From NCBI RefSeq assembly GCF_030272615.1, contig NC_081412.1, positions 27,297,001 through 27,361,000 of the forward strand: 64,000 nucleotides of DNA, given 5' to 3'. The notes beneath the pieces were generated by a model that made no database searches, had not been told where the DNA came from, and worked only from the letters and a program-made list of their open reading frames with translations. Source of the stretch: Cryptomeria japonica (Eukaryota; Streptophyta; Pinopsida; Cupressales; Cupressaceae). The translations under genes and the position numbers were made by a program. Below are positions 1 through 11,759 of the stretch, in pieces (positions within the stretch are counted from its first letter, which is position 1; each line of letters starts with the position of its first letter).

Positions 1-467
1 ATTAGGTCGGCCACCTAAAAGATATTACAATAAGATCATTACATACATCCATATTACAATGATATGCCATGTCGGCTTTATACCAAAACAATAGTAACCA
101 ATCCATAAATTATCCCGCTAACGTGTAGAGAACACGTTAACATGATACTGGTCCATAACCTAGATAGGTACCGGACCTAATCTGGGTCCACTACGCCAAA
201 GCGATGTCTTCAATTAGTTGAGGCATGATCAAGGATCACCTTTTGCATCCTAAATTCCATCTAGAAGTTGCACCAACACCACCTAGCATTCTATCAAGGT
301 TTCTTAGTGAAAGCTCTGCCAGTTAAACCTTAAACCCATACCGGTAACACAAGCTCTTCTACCGAAAACCAAAATCTGTCTGTCGGTAACCAACTGTAAC
401 AGATAGTGTTGACATCAATGACAAAACATCATTGCAACACATGATCAATTCATCCATATTACCAACA
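1..467 (-). repeat. Copia-A 3' LTR, partial
   Basis: Aligns without large gaps to 5595-6060 and ends in CCAACA at 467, directly against the polypurine tract. About 650 further bases would lie left of base 1, judged from the full-length copy at 4939-6060. Confidence 0.95.
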
Positions 468-479
468 ATCTCCCCCTTT
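468..479 (-). promoter_or_regulatory. Copia-A polypurine tract
   Basis: Minus strand reads AAAGGGGGAGAT immediately 5' of the LTR. This is the expected plus-strand DNA priming site. The same motif with one change occupies the same place in Copia-B (35568-35579), and a related one in Copia-C (34118-34129). Confidence 0.85.
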
Positions 480-819
480 GGCATTGATGGCAACACTAGA
501 TGTGAAAAAATATCTAAGTACCAAGAAATTCCAAACAAGTCTCCCCCTATGGAAGACAACCAACAATCTCTTGTATATAGCTCTGAATATCAATCTCTCC
601 CCTTGTGAATAATATCTCTATAAAGTTCTGACTTTTTTGCATCACTATCTCTTCCCCTTTGACATCAATGCCAAAAATCTGATAAAAACATCAAATAAAT
701 AATATAAACCTCTGAATCTCAAAGCTGACTACTCCCCCTAAGTAGTAGCACCACTCATCAGTGCCAAAATGAATAGTATCTCTAATAATGCATGTCAGAC
801 TGATGCCAAACCGCATCAA
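480..819 (-). other. Copia-A 3' untranslated leader with extra purine tracts
   Basis: Noncoding stretch between the RNase H stop and the polypurine tract. On the plus strand it holds three more short C-rich runs (near 541-548, 652-659 and 731-738), each close to a variant of a 'ttgacatcaatgcc' phrase that also occurs inside the LTR (421 region). These look like secondary or degenerate polypurine tracts. No ORF is credible here. Confidence 0.55.
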
Positions 820-1458
820 TCAAGTCTCTGTCGGAGGGGCAGAAACCCCTAATCCATCTCTCAAATACTCAAATGATTCCTTAGACAACGGTTTAGTGAA
901 TATATCTACAATCTTCTCTTTAGTGTTCACATAAACCAATTTGACTTCCTTTTCTTCCACCTTGTCCTTCAGAAAGTTATATTTTATTGATATGTGTTTA
1001 GTCTTAGAGTGAAATAACGGATTCTTAGATATGTCAATAGCTGCAGAGTTATCACAATAGATAACTACCAGTTCACTACAATTTACCTTGATATCCTTCA
1101 ACATTTGCTTCATCCACAAGACTTGAGTGCAATTAGTTGTTGCTGCAACATATTCAGCTTCTGCAGTAGATAAAAAAAATGCATGACTATTTTTTGCTGA
1201 TCCATGAAACCAATTTCTTTCCAAGAAGGAAAGTTCCACCAGAAGTGCTCTGCTCTTCCTATCATCAGTATCTCCTGCCCAATCTGAATTTGCATATGCA
1301 CATAAAGTAAAGTCATCATCTATAGAATACCATAAGCCATATTCTGTTGTTCCTTGCAAATACCAGAATATCCTCTTTACTGCATATTCATGATTTTCTT
1401 TAGGATTACTTTGATATCTTGAAACAATACTTACTGCATTCATAATATCTGGTCTAGT
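820..1458 (-). pseudogene. Copia-A RNase H domain, separated from RT by an amber codon
   Basis: Encodes the copia RNase H that removes the RNA template during reverse transcription. Residues numbered from the Met at 1443 show SDWAGD (acidic D54), AEAEY (E96) and YCDNSAAI (D131), followed by the usual C-terminal stretch (HSKTKHI, VDIFTKPL) and a stop at 820-822. The segment is in the same frame as the upstream RT, but a TAG at 1456-1458 cuts it off where relatives have Gln in the phrase LTQTRPD. The three acidic residues are intact, so the domain was functional until recently relative to the RT. Confidence 0.92.
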
Positions 1459-2688
1459 CTAAGTTAGATATAACAAGCCACCAATCATAGACTTATACCT
1501 TGTCGAATTTACCAGTGCAAATGTATCTTTGATAGATAATTTCTCACTTGTCACCATAGGAGTACTTACCGGTTTGGAATTATCCATACCAAACTTCTTC
1601 AACAATTCCCTTAGATACTTAGTTTGACAGATAAAAATGCCTTTGTCAGTTTGAGTTATCTGCAAACCTAAGAAAAATCTCATCTCACCAATCATGGACA
1701 TTTCAAATTCATTCTTCATATTATTAGAGAATTCCATGCACAATTTATCTTCTCCTCCAAAAATGATTGCATCAACAAATACTTCAATAATCAAAATATC
1801 ATCATCAGTGATCCTATAATATAAATTACTATCAACACTGCCTTTAGTAAAACCAAGCTTCAAAAGATATTTATCTAACCTTGCATACCAAGCTCTAGGA
1901 GCTTGTTTCAAACCATATAAAGCTTTCCTTAATCTGCAAACCATATCTTTATCATTTATCAGTGAAAATCCATCAGGTTGCTCAATGTATACCTCTTCCT
2001 CAAGTTCACCATTCAAAAATGCACATTTAACATCCATTTGATAGACCTTATAGTTCTTATAAACTGCATAGGCAAGAAATAGTCTAACAACTTCAATTCT
2101 AGCTACAGATGCAAATTTCTCATCATAATCGACTCCTTCCATTTGAGAATATCCTTTACAAACCAATCTAGCCTTGTTTCTTACAACTTGACCATCCTCA
2201 TTTAGTTTATTCCTATAAACCCATTTAGTTCCAATAACATTCTTATTTTTAGGCCGAGGAACTAAAGTCCAAGTTTCATTCTTTTCTATCTGATCTAATT
2301 CATCTTCCATAGCCTTTAACCAATGTTTATCTTTACAAGCTTCAATAACAGATGCTGGTTCAATTTGAGAAATAAGACATACCTCTTCATTTTCCAGTCT
2401 TCTTCTTGTCATAACTCCCTTGTTCCTATCTCCAATGATTGGATCTTCAAAATGATTTAACGTTAAATACCTTGGTGTCTTCTGAACTTCAGGTTCACTG
2501 TTTTGATCATCAGTCACAGTTGAATTTTCCGATTGTACTAGTGTAACTGTTTCAGTGTCTTGTACCGGTTGAGGCATTTTTGGTTCAGTTATGATCATTT
2601 CCACTATCGGTTCCTTGTCATATGATATAGATTGATTTTTGTATTGCTCATCCACTTTTACATTAGCACTCTCCACAATTTTCTGCAA
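1459..2688 (-). pseudogene. Copia-A reverse transcriptase with altered catalytic motif
   Basis: About 409 codons of copia pol. Residues 1-110 are the integrase C-terminal linker. From residue 116 the RVT_2 domain follows: [10 protein letters not shown] near 153, [11 protein letters not shown] near 172, [11 protein letters not shown] at 217-227 with the first catalytic Asp, and [11 protein letters not shown] near 257. The second catalytic motif, normally YVDD, reads FVDA at 304-307 (codons 1768-1779), so one metal-binding Asp is replaced by Ala. This alone should abolish polymerase activity. A frameshift near 2735 separates the ORF from the integrase segment, and the ORF ends at TAG 1456-1458. 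Confidence 0.93.
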
Positions 2689-3488
2689 TCTTTTGTTATA
2701 ACATCTATATGCTTTGCTTTGAATTGAATATCCAAGAAATATCCCTTATCACATCTAGGATCAAACTTCCCAATCGAATCATCCCTTTTGATATAACATT
2801 TGCTTCCAAAAATTTTGAAATATTTAACAATAGGTGTATGTCCAAACCATAATTCATAAGGGGTCTTACCGGTTTCACCTTTGATGTGAACTTTGTTGAA
2901 TGTGTAGACTATTGTACTCACTGCTTCTCTCCAGTAGATGTGAGGCAATTTGGCTTCCATCATCATAGTTCTTGTTGCATCCAAAATGGTTCTATTCTTT
3001 CTTTCCACTACTCCATTTTGTTGAGGAGTCCTAGGTGAAGATCTTGAATTTCTCAAAGGCTTCAAACTTCTCCCTAAGAAACGTCACCCACATCATCCTA
3101 GAATAGTCATCAATAATCAACCTTGAAAGCTTCTAGTCCTTGTCGGACCACATAAGTCGGTGTGAATCAAATCAAGTACATCATTATATTTATCATGTAT
3201 GCTCTTGAAAGAAGTTCTAACTTGCTTTCCTAATTGACATTCCTTACATACTGGATTATGAGGCTTCATAATCTTAGGTATATCTCTAACTGCCTTTGTT
3301 GAACTGATCTTAACAATACAATCAAAATTAACATGACACAACCTTTTATGCCATAACCAACTCTCATCAATATGAGCAATCAAACGTGTCTTATTACCAA
3401 TGTTCAAGTGAAAGATATTACCTCTAGTCTGAGTACTGGTAGCAATCTCTAAACCAATTTTGTTAATGGTTTTGCATTTTCTATCTTT
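2658..3488 (-). pseudogene. Copia-A integrase: zinc-binding and core fragments with deletions
   Basis: The upstream piece (3117-3407) has the HHCC zinc-binding motif of copia integrases (WLWHKRLCH, then CKEC) and the first catalytic Asp in HTDLCG. The downstream piece (2658-3065) starts at SPRTPQQNG and contains NGVVERKNRT with the catalytic Glu, then TPYELWFGH typical of the core end. Two lesions separate them: a short deletion near 3115 that shifts frame after SFQG, and a deletion of roughly 150 bp near 3020 that removes the strand bearing the second catalytic Asp. The enzyme cannot be functional. Confidence 0.9.
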
Positions 3489-4880
3489 AAACTAAAGTTG
3501 GAAACCCTTGTCCACCAATTGACCAACACTTAAAAGATTATGCTTTAAAACTTCTACATAATAGACATTATCAATATTATGTTTGCCATCCAGAGAAATA
3601 ATACCTCTACCTTTGATCATACATGCTTTGTCATCTCCAAATCTAACTTGACCGCCACTGTATTCTTGTAGGGACAAAAATTTTCTTCTATCTCTAGTCA
3701 TATGATGTGAGCATCCACTATCAATAACCCATTCATCCTTGCCTTCAAATTTTGCTACCAAGGCCTTTTCTTCATTCTTGATAGCCAGTGCCGGTTCATC
3801 TTCCTTTAAAGCATAGAACACCCATTCCTTTCCATTGCCGGATCCACTAGCAGATTCTATTGCTAGTTCATCCTCAGAGTCATCACAAACTCCTTCCTCA
3901 TCCGCTATGTAGCATTGTTTACTTTTTTTGAATCTATATCTATTCTGATTAGGCTTAAATGATTTCTTAACTCTCTCTTCAAATCTTGCATTCCTTTCAT
4001 GACATCTAGATGCAAAATGACCAATCTTATTACATGCAAAACATTTAAAAGGTGCTTTTCCTTCATACTTACTTCCTATCGGTCCTTTAGGTACTCTTCT
4101 AGCAAATAAGGCTTCAAGTTGCTCAAATTCTTCATCCTCTTTCCTCATATCTTCCAATTCTTTTGCATATATGGCTTTCCAATCACTTTTGCCGATAGAT
4201 GATGATGCATGAAAAGCAGGTTCAAACTTTGCAGCTCCAGAAGGTCCAAATTCTTCAAACTCAAAAGCAGATAATTTCTCAATCAGAATGTCTCTGTTAA
4301 CCGAAGTGTTTTCCATTGTTCTCAGTTCATTAATTGCAGTTGCCTTCATCTTGTAAGTCGGTGGAAGGGATCTAAAGACTTTGGAAATTATTTCATCTTC
4401 ACTCAGAGATCCTCCAGAACATTGAATTCTCATGTCAATCTCATTTACTCTTTCCATAAATGTAGCAATTCTTTCATTATCTTCCATCTTCAAGTTCTCA
4501 TACCTTACCCGATAACCATCAATTTTAGCAATTTTGACAGTAGGATCACCTTCATTCAGAGTTTGCAATTTATCTCACATAACCTTTGCCGATGATTTAT
4601 CAGTCAATCCCATGATTTGCTGATCAGTAAGTGCACATAAGAGGGCTTCTCTAGCTCTGCAATCATTTTCAATATTCTTGTCCAGTTTTGTAGGAGCAGG
4701 ATTGCCAGATGTCGGATCATAAGGTTTATATCCTTTCTCAGTGATCTCCCAAATATCCTTGCCAAGACATCTAAGATGAGTCTCCATTCGTATTTTCCAT
4801 ATTCCATAATTTGTTCCATCAAGCTTAGGGATTTCTCTTCTGAAAATAGTTGTCGGTGGATTAGAAGTATTAGTTGCCAT
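3489..4880 (-). pseudogene. Copia-A gag, zinc knuckle and protease
   Basis: Starts at the Met at 4880 (MATNTS), 44 bases inside the primer-binding site. The N-terminal UBN2-type gag shows LDGTNYGIWK and HLRCLGKDIW. A TGA at 4572-4574 interrupts the frame where related copies suggest Trp. The rest of gag runs from 4568, with one CCHC knuckle CFACNKIGHFASRC at 4002-4043. The aspartic protease active site follows as WVIDSGCSHHM with DSG at 3714-3722. A TAG at 3489-3491 then blocks readthrough into the integrase region; the reading frame beyond it is unchanged. Apart from these two stops the segment is well preserved. Confidence 0.93.
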
Positions 4881-4923
4881 AGGATCTACCTCAAGCGGTT
4901 AAGCTTCTACAAAAGAGGACCAA

Positions 4924-4937
4924 GGCTATGATACCAA
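4924..4937 (-). promoter_or_regulatory. Copia-A primer-binding site
   Basis: Minus strand TTGGTATCATAGCC directly follows the LTR. It resembles the initiator-Met tRNA complement TGGTATCAGAGC used by most plant copia elements, with one or two changes. Confidence 0.85.
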
Positions 4938-4938
4938 T

Positions 4939-6060
4939 TGTTAGGATAACTGGTGAACAACTGAGAAGGGTGGGATGAATTTGTTGTTAACAGATTATAA
5001 TAAACAAACCACTTTATAATCTTTAACCGGAGCACATAAACATTGAATACCAGAATAGCAGAAACAGTTACCGGTAAGCAATAAAACTTAAGAATGAAAC
5101 AGAGAATTAACACAATGCAACAATACCACATAACACCATGATTTTTACGTGGAAAACCCGGTAAAGGGAAAAAACCACGGTGGGAAGCCTACCCACAGTC
5201 AGATGATACTTATGTAAAAAGTGTGTGATACAATAAGGGGCCTGCACATGCAAGAAGGCACACTGCCTAGAGCGTACTGCTCATTACAAAAGAGTCTCAC
5301 TGACTACAGAGAGGTTATAACCACCTCAAGATATTTGGACAACAATCCAGAATAATGAACTGCCAGAGATAGCATCTACCATGCCTGATTACAGTCTTGG
5401 TTAAGCTCAATACCAGAGGCCTTTGACCTATTACTTAAACCCAATTTGATCGCTTATGATCGACCAAATCTCCTTCGCATATGATATTACATTCCACGAC
5501 CACGATCATTACATTTCCATTCCCATACCATTCCATTCCATGATCTACAATGAGATCTTACATCAATTTATACAAACCCTAAGGCCTAAACCAATTAGGT
5601 CGACCACCTACAAGATATTACAATAAGATCATTACATACATCCATATTACAATGATATGCCATGTCGACTTTAGACCGAAACAAAAATAACCAATCCATA
5701 AATCATCCCGGTAACGTGTAGAGAACACATTAACATGATATTGGTCCATAACCTAGATAGGTACCAGACCTAATCTAGGTCCACTACGCCAAAGCGATGT
5801 CTTCAATCAGTTGAGGCATGATCAAGGATTACCTTCTGCATCCTGAATTCCATCTAGAAGCCGCACCAACACCATTTAGCATTATGTCAAGGTTTCTCAG
5901 TGAAAGCTCTGCCGGTTAAACCTTAAATCCATACGGGTAACACAAGATCTTCTACCGATAACCAAAACCTATCTGCGGGTAACCAACCATAATAGATAGT
6001 GTTGACATCAATGACAAAAAATCAATGCAACCTATAATCAATTCATCCATATTGCCAACA
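4939..6060 (-). repeat. Copia-A 5' LTR, complete
   Basis: 1,122 bp, TG...CA ends. It contains the block shared by all copia LTRs in this window at about 5152-5205: on the minus strand a CACCGTGGTTTT phrase followed by a GGGTTTTCCACG phrase, probably near the R/U5 boundary. The promoter was not located with confidence. Confidence 0.94.
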
Positions 6061-6740
6061 AGAGTAATGCTCCTTGATGTAATTGGGTAAATGTGTAGTA
6101 GGTGGTATAGTAGTGGACATATTGATGTATCATATGTATCTTGGATATTGATTCATTAATGGAAACAATGGTTTGGATATATCGTTATGCATTTGGTTTG
6201 TTGTATGGGACTAGGAATATTAAGTATTGGTGTTTTAAAATGAATTAGGAAGGGATTGGTTAATGCAGGCATTGTAGATGAATGTATTCATATTAAGGAT
6301 AGTAAATGGTTATATATGCATGGAAGGAATAAATGATGTTAGAATTAATGTGCATTAGTTCATTGGTGGTAAATGTGTCATCATGCTTATGATGCTATGT
6401 TATTGCTTATGGTTAGGATTAGGTAATGACGTTGAGATGCCCTAGGGAATGCTCAGATGTAATAAGATTGTTTCTGCTTGTGTTATGTGTTCTCTATGAT
6501 TATGTTATGATGGTTAAACGTTATATGGTTAGGAGTTGTATTATGCTTATGAGTAATTAGTTATATGTGTTGCATTAGTAGATGTTTTTTTAAAAAAAGT
6601 TATCCCTATTTGCATGTTTGTTAGTGTTTTTTCTCTAGGGTATTTTGGCGGGCATTACATAACCCAAATCATTTCATGTTAAATCGTTTGTCAAAAGTTG
6701 TTCTGAAATGAAATAAACGAAGCATACATACCCTACCCCC
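6061..6740. other. No gene recognised
   Basis: AT-rich flank of Copia-A with no convincing ORF, LTR ends or terminal inverted repeats. It is the original target DNA, possibly an older decayed repeat. Confidence 0.5.
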
Positions 6741-6808
6741 TTGTGGTATTTGAACTTGTGACCTCTCTTTTAAAAGCACAAGTTCTCCACCACTAAGCCA
6801 ACTTAGGC
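6741..6808 (-). ncRNA. tRNA-like sequence, SINE head or tRNA pseudogene
   Basis: The minus strand carries a box A-like TGGCTTAGTGG (complement of 6790-6800) and a box B-like AGTTCAAATAC (complement of 6746-6756). Spacing is about that of a tRNA, and GCCTAAGT stands at the 5' side in the position of an acceptor stem. A TTT triplet lies in a CTTTTAAAAG context near where an anticodon would fall, hinting at Lys. No intact cloverleaf or acceptor pairing is obvious. Most likely the head of a tRNA-derived SINE, or a decayed tRNA gene. The 3' body and A-tail could not be delimited. Confidence 0.4.
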
Positions 6809-7189
6809 TATACACCACTATATAAATTTTGAAACTCTAATCTTTCACCACTATCCGACATATGCAAAAAATGGATAAAGTGATAGTGTGGGGTTAAAGG
6901 TTGGTTGAAAATAAATTTAAAATTTCTATAAAATACTCTGATTACTTTGCCCACTCAGCCTTAAACTAGACACACTAAGCAACATATTAAGCTACTAAGC
7001 AACATATTAAGCTTAGAGAATGTAACTCTGAGTGTATAACACTTTTAAGCCTAAAATCAAAACTTAGTGTGTGTAATTTAAACCGTCCAACTAAAATTTA
7101 GAAGAAAAATGACAAAAAGTAAGCCCTAGAGCAGGAGGCCATTGCTCTCCTGGAGGAGGCTGGAGGCTGAAGGGTGGGGGTGTGGCATT

Positions 7190-8930
7190 GCAGGAAGTTT
7201 GACCTATTTCTACAGAGGTATGGCATTTTAGGGAATGCAATTTGTACAGGTTTTGGTGGACCATGAATTTGTTGAAAAGGCTTTGGAAATTTTCAAGCAA
7301 TTGCAAAGCGAATTCAACAACCCTTGCTGACATTCTCTGCGTGTTCCCTTATGGTAGCCGTAGAGCAGGGTATGGAATCCATCGAGCATAAGGTATAAAT
7401 GTTCTGGTAAACAAAATGTGGATGCAAAGACAAGGCACGAGAACCGTTTGATTAACTGCCTCAAAGAAAAGTGAATTAAAGGTAAACGGTAGAGGCATGG
7501 TTAATGCTTGCAAACTGTTCGACAATATGCTCGTAGAGATGTTGTCAAGAGATGAAATGAAAAGTTATAAGATGAGCACGAAATGAACTTTGTGAAGGCA
7601 CTGTCATAATGTTTTGAATTAAGAAAGCATGCTGGAACATATCCTAACATTGCAAGCCTTGATTGTGCTCTGGGCTTTGCAAATGAAGGTTATGCACATG
7701 ATAAGTTTGTTGAGGAGATCATAGAACTTTCAAACAAATATATGCAGATATTCAAACACGTATGTAAATGTGAAAAGGAAAGGAAATGATCTTTTATAGT
7801 TCACAATGTCAGCAATCTGTATATGAGTCACAGATACATTTGAACAATATGAGACTACCTCGTACTCCTTGATTGTGCTCTGGGCTTTGCAAATGAAGGT
7901 TATGCACATGATAAGTTTGTTGAGGAGATCATAGAACTTTCAAACAAATATATGCAGATATTCAAACACGTATGTAAATGTGAAAAGGAAAGGAAATGAT
8001 CTTTTATAGTTCACAATGTCAGCAATCTGTATATGAGTCACAGATACATTTGACCAATATGAGACTACCTCGTACTCCTTGCAGAAAGCATATACAGATC
8101 GTGTTGGACAATACCCCAAAGAAATGTCATCGAATGAAAATGGAATGTGATGATTGCAGAAAATGAAATTTGTGAAAAGCCTTTAGAAACTTCCGAGCAG
8201 ATACAATTAGTAGGTGTATTTCCACACTCCACAACTTGCACCAAAGTTCCCCCTGTCTGTTGAAGATAGAAGCTCTATAAACAGTGTATAAGCATGCCTC
8301 AAAACACCGTGAGAAATTTTGGTCAGATATTATAAGTGAAAATCATGCATAGATATGCATGAGAACCATGGAAGCATAGATAATGGTGAACCATTTTGCA
8401 AAATGCCTCAAAGGTATGCAGCCTCTTAAAATACAACGATTGCAGGATGTGCATAGAATTGGTTTTTTGGATGGATGTTGTATTTGCAAGCCCTGCTGGA
8501 TATGTGTACAAAATGTGGAAGTATACGCAAGGCATATCAATTGTTTGAAAGAATGCCTTTGGAGCTCATGTGCACGAAATAGATTCATTGCAAGGATTTC
8601 AAAAGGTCTCCAAATCTATGAAATGTGCAATCATAGGAAAAGCATGTGAACTGTTGATATGTCGTTGCAGGAAGATAAATTGCAGAGATTGTGCAGATAT
8701 ACACATAATAGTTTGCACAGATATACACATAATAGTTTTGCAAACTGAATTTTGCAAGGAGACTCTCAAGGCCTTCGAAGTTTTGAAGACAATGAAAATG
8801 TAATGGTAGAGGAGAGTTTGTCAAGGTGCTTTCGATGGAATTGCACTTGAAGGCATATATGCAAAATGTGGAATCATAAACAGAGCACGGAAACTGTTTG
8901 CAAAGGGAGGAAAAATATTTTTATGTGGAA
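7190..8930 (+). pseudogene. Degenerate pentatricopeptide-repeat (PPR) gene
   Basis: PPR proteins bind organellar RNA through tandem helical repeats of about 35 residues. Several fragments in different frames match PPR signatures: EFVEKALEIFKQLQ at 7262-7303, ACKLFDNM near 7506-7529, DMCTKCGSIRKAYQLFERMP at 8499-8558, and GIYAKCGIINRARKLFAKG at 8852-8908. The last two are the (M)YAKCGS..ARKLF motif of plant PLS-class PPR proteins. Stops and frameshifts interrupt every repeat, no frame stays open beyond about 90 codons, and the middle is distorted by the 210-bp duplication. No start, DYW or E domain was found. A processed or decayed copy of a host gene is likely. Confidence 0.75.
7657..8076. 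repeat. 210-bp perfect-period tandem duplication
   Basis: 7657-7866 and 7867-8076 are identical except at 7844/8054 (a versus c). The copies are directly adjacent and the CCTT start of a third unit follows at 8077. One mismatch in 210 bp means a recent duplication inside the old PPR pseudogene. 210 bp is also twice the 105-bp coding length of a 35-residue PPR repeat, which may be coincidence. Confidence 0.93.
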
Positions 8931-11759
8931 AAGCCTTGTTGGCTCTATCTGAAATGATTTTGTTTGCTTCTAAGATTGTATGGGTGTGGATTTGTGAATT
9001 AACAAAATGATTAGTATCTTTGTGTCTTTTATTTTCTTGTGGGGTAGTTGATTAGTTTAACAAACTGAATTTGAACAGTCTGAAGCTGATGTGCTCCCTT
9101 GTACTATGAAAGGAAATCAGGGCTGTGTTTTAGGGTGAGGGAGTTCTGGGCATAACAAATTGCTGTGAAAATCTTGAGACTAGAAAGGAGAATGTGCAAA
9201 AGTATTCAATTTTGAAAATGGTCTCAATTGTTTGTGGAAATTAATGAAAAAAGTGTCATTCGACTAACTCCAATTTGTTTTTTCTCTCATCATATGAATT
9301 GTTATATCAAGTATGTATTCAATTTTTTGAAGAATCTCTGTGTTTTCTAGTATGGTTCGTTTAATAGGTTCTCTTAAGTAGAGATTAAATTCTTTTAAAT
9401 GAACTACAATGATGCAAGGGATTCAAGTTGGGTTAAAAAGAATGGTTTTATGATAAAATCACTTGCACGTTCATGTAAGCCATGAACAATAAAGTACCTA
9501 ACAGTTCGAATTACAGCCATTGGAGGAATACTTATTGATTTGACTCTATAACTTAAGATAAAACACCAGTCATAATTCTGTTTCAAAGCCAAATTAAATC
9601 CTTTAAATCTGAATATCTTTTTATTTTCAGATATAGTAGGAGTTAGCTGTGATACTAGTTCTTCTGTTATTACTTCATGTTGGTGATAAACAAAAAAGAA
9701 AGGATATTGGAATCAAGAAGTTGAATATAACAAACCTTTATAATTGTATGAGGTATAATCTGCTTAAAGCATCATTGTTTTGTTTTGAGGAGTAGTTTGA
9801 AGATGATGTTGAATGGTACATTTGTCAAGGCGTAGCAAAGCCTGAAGAGAAGAGAAACACAACCATCTTGGTTCATTCTGTTTGTTAGCTAAATCCATTG
9901 TCGAACTTGATTATAGAACTTGGTATATTCTTAGAGTTTGACAATCCGTTCATTTGGGAGCCAACATAATCTCCATCTCGTACATCCTATTGAATCCTTC
10001 AATTCTATAACATTCTTCAAAACACTTTTCACCCTTCGACACCCACTTGGAATTCTTGCAAATCTCTTATCCATCCATATTTTCACCTTCTTCTATTTCT
10101 TGTTTTAGCAAAGTTTGATGTGTAATCAGATATCATCCCTATTTCACTTTCATCATGCACATTCGCATCATTTTTTTTTGCATTGTTTCACTTCACTTGC
10201 TGATGAAACCTCAAACCATGCAAAATGTGTCGTTAAAGACCTCTTTCCCTACAAGTTATTTTAAAAATCAAGAATTTAATAAAAAGGTGACTTTGTAGAG
10301 ATTTGATTTCCATCTAGATGGTCTTCATGCTTTACTTCCATAGAAAATCTTCACATTCCCTCCAACTACTTGATTTGATCTTCTCATGTCTATAAAATAT
10401 ATTTTAATCTAATAAGATGTATTTAAGTGGTAAATTGTATGATAATACTCATACAGCATCTCTTATAGAAGATACTAATTTTGGAATTAAGACTTGAGAA
10501 CTTCATTAAGGAGACCAAGCTGTTCCTAGATGCAAGGTATACTACACATCAACATAAGCTAGCAATGATCATGAAGTTCAATTAGCCAATTGAAGAGGAA
10601 TTTTCCAAATAGATTAACGATTATTCTTGATGCCAAAGTTATCTAAAGGTCTTTTTAGACTAATCATCTTCCTACAATTTCTTCATCCATCTCATCAATT
10701 TTGATAGCTTCAAAAAACTACATACCTTCTTTAATTCTATCATGCATTATTATGATTTCCCACATGCAATATTTTCTTTTAGTTAGTAATTTAGATTTAT
10801 TTATAGTTCTAGCTAATTCTTTGTAAGCAACTTGTAATTGACCTTATCTTTCCTTATATGGTCTCACATTTCTTGTCATGTAACAATTATTAATTGACTC
10901 ATATTGAGATCTTGATATGAAAAGAGACACCCATCTATGGGGCTATTCATTGCAACATTCTCTATTTAATGAAGAGATTATTCTATTATGAAGAAGGTTG
11001 GAAAAGTGAGGAAAAAACACTATAATGCATGTGAATTTTGTTGGAAGAAATATAAAAGAATTTTTTTCTTTGTCAATTCTCTTTCTTAAGTCTTATCTCT
11101 ATTTGAGTTATATAAATGGTTTTTTTCATTTAATTGGCATCCCCTTTGTAGTATTGTGTACCTTTAAACAAGTAACTAAAGGTTTCAAGTTTATTAGACA
11201 TTTATTATGTTGAATGATCATTTTGTGTTAGTAATTATTTAAGGAGTAATATAAAATTTTCACAAATAATATAGGAAATGTAAATGTCATATGGGATTAT
11301 CAAGTAGGATATAATTTTTTCAAACACATAAATACAAGTGTCATATTTCTAGAACAATGATAAATGTTTATAAGCCATATAATTGTTGTTAGAAAAATGG
11401 TGTCTCAACCTTAAAATTACATAAGGTTACTATTTATAGTAAGTTCTCATTTGAGTAGGGATTAGTCCTAAATTTACCCTTAAGCTATAGATTGAGTAAA
11501 TAAGCATACTAGTAATTTTTTGTTGGAAGATCTTTTGAAATTTTAAAAGTCCATTTTGAAGGACTTGCAGGCATTTTTTGGACCCAAAAATGATCATAAT
11601 TTAATTAGTGGGATATAGCTTTTCACATGCATTTCACATGCTTTTTGAAGGTTGAAAAAATTCATCAATCAAAATTCCATATTACTATTTATAACCTTTG
11701 AAAGTTTAGTCTTCTAAAATGGGAAATATAAAAATGTGTTGGACACATAAATTAGCTTT
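8931..11759. other. No gene recognised
   Basis: 2.8 kb of AT-rich DNA. Reading both strands I found only short open frames without family signatures, and no paired LTRs or terminal inverted repeats. The 11025-11213 frame on the plus strand (62 codons, hydrophobic) has no support. Confidence 0.5.

Larger units (their letters stand above)
1..6060 (-). mobile_element. Copia-A: Ty1/copia LTR retrotransposon, defective, left end cut by window
   Basis: The minus strand reads LTR, primer-binding site, gag, zinc knuckle, protease, integrase, reverse transcriptase (RT), RNase H, polypurine tract, LTR. Integrase before RT is diagnostic of Ty1/copia. The right LTR runs TG at 4939 to CA at 6060; its counterpart is cut by base 1. 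A hand alignment of 1-467 with 5595-6060 gives about 42 differences, roughly 9%, so the insertion is old. Coding is broken by nonsense codons at 4572-4574, 3489-3491 and 1456-1458, by frameshifts near 3115 and 2735, and by a deletion in the integrase core. The 5 bases after the right LTR are agagt; the matching duplication would lie left of the window. Confidence 0.96.

Noticed and set aside
7657-8076. CRISPR-like or satellite array
   Set aside because: Only two units of 210 bp without spacers. No repeat array of any CRISPR type is in the window.
9404-9592. 62-codon minus frame as a small gene
   Set aside because: No start context, homologue or neighbouring signal. Frames of this length are expected by chance.
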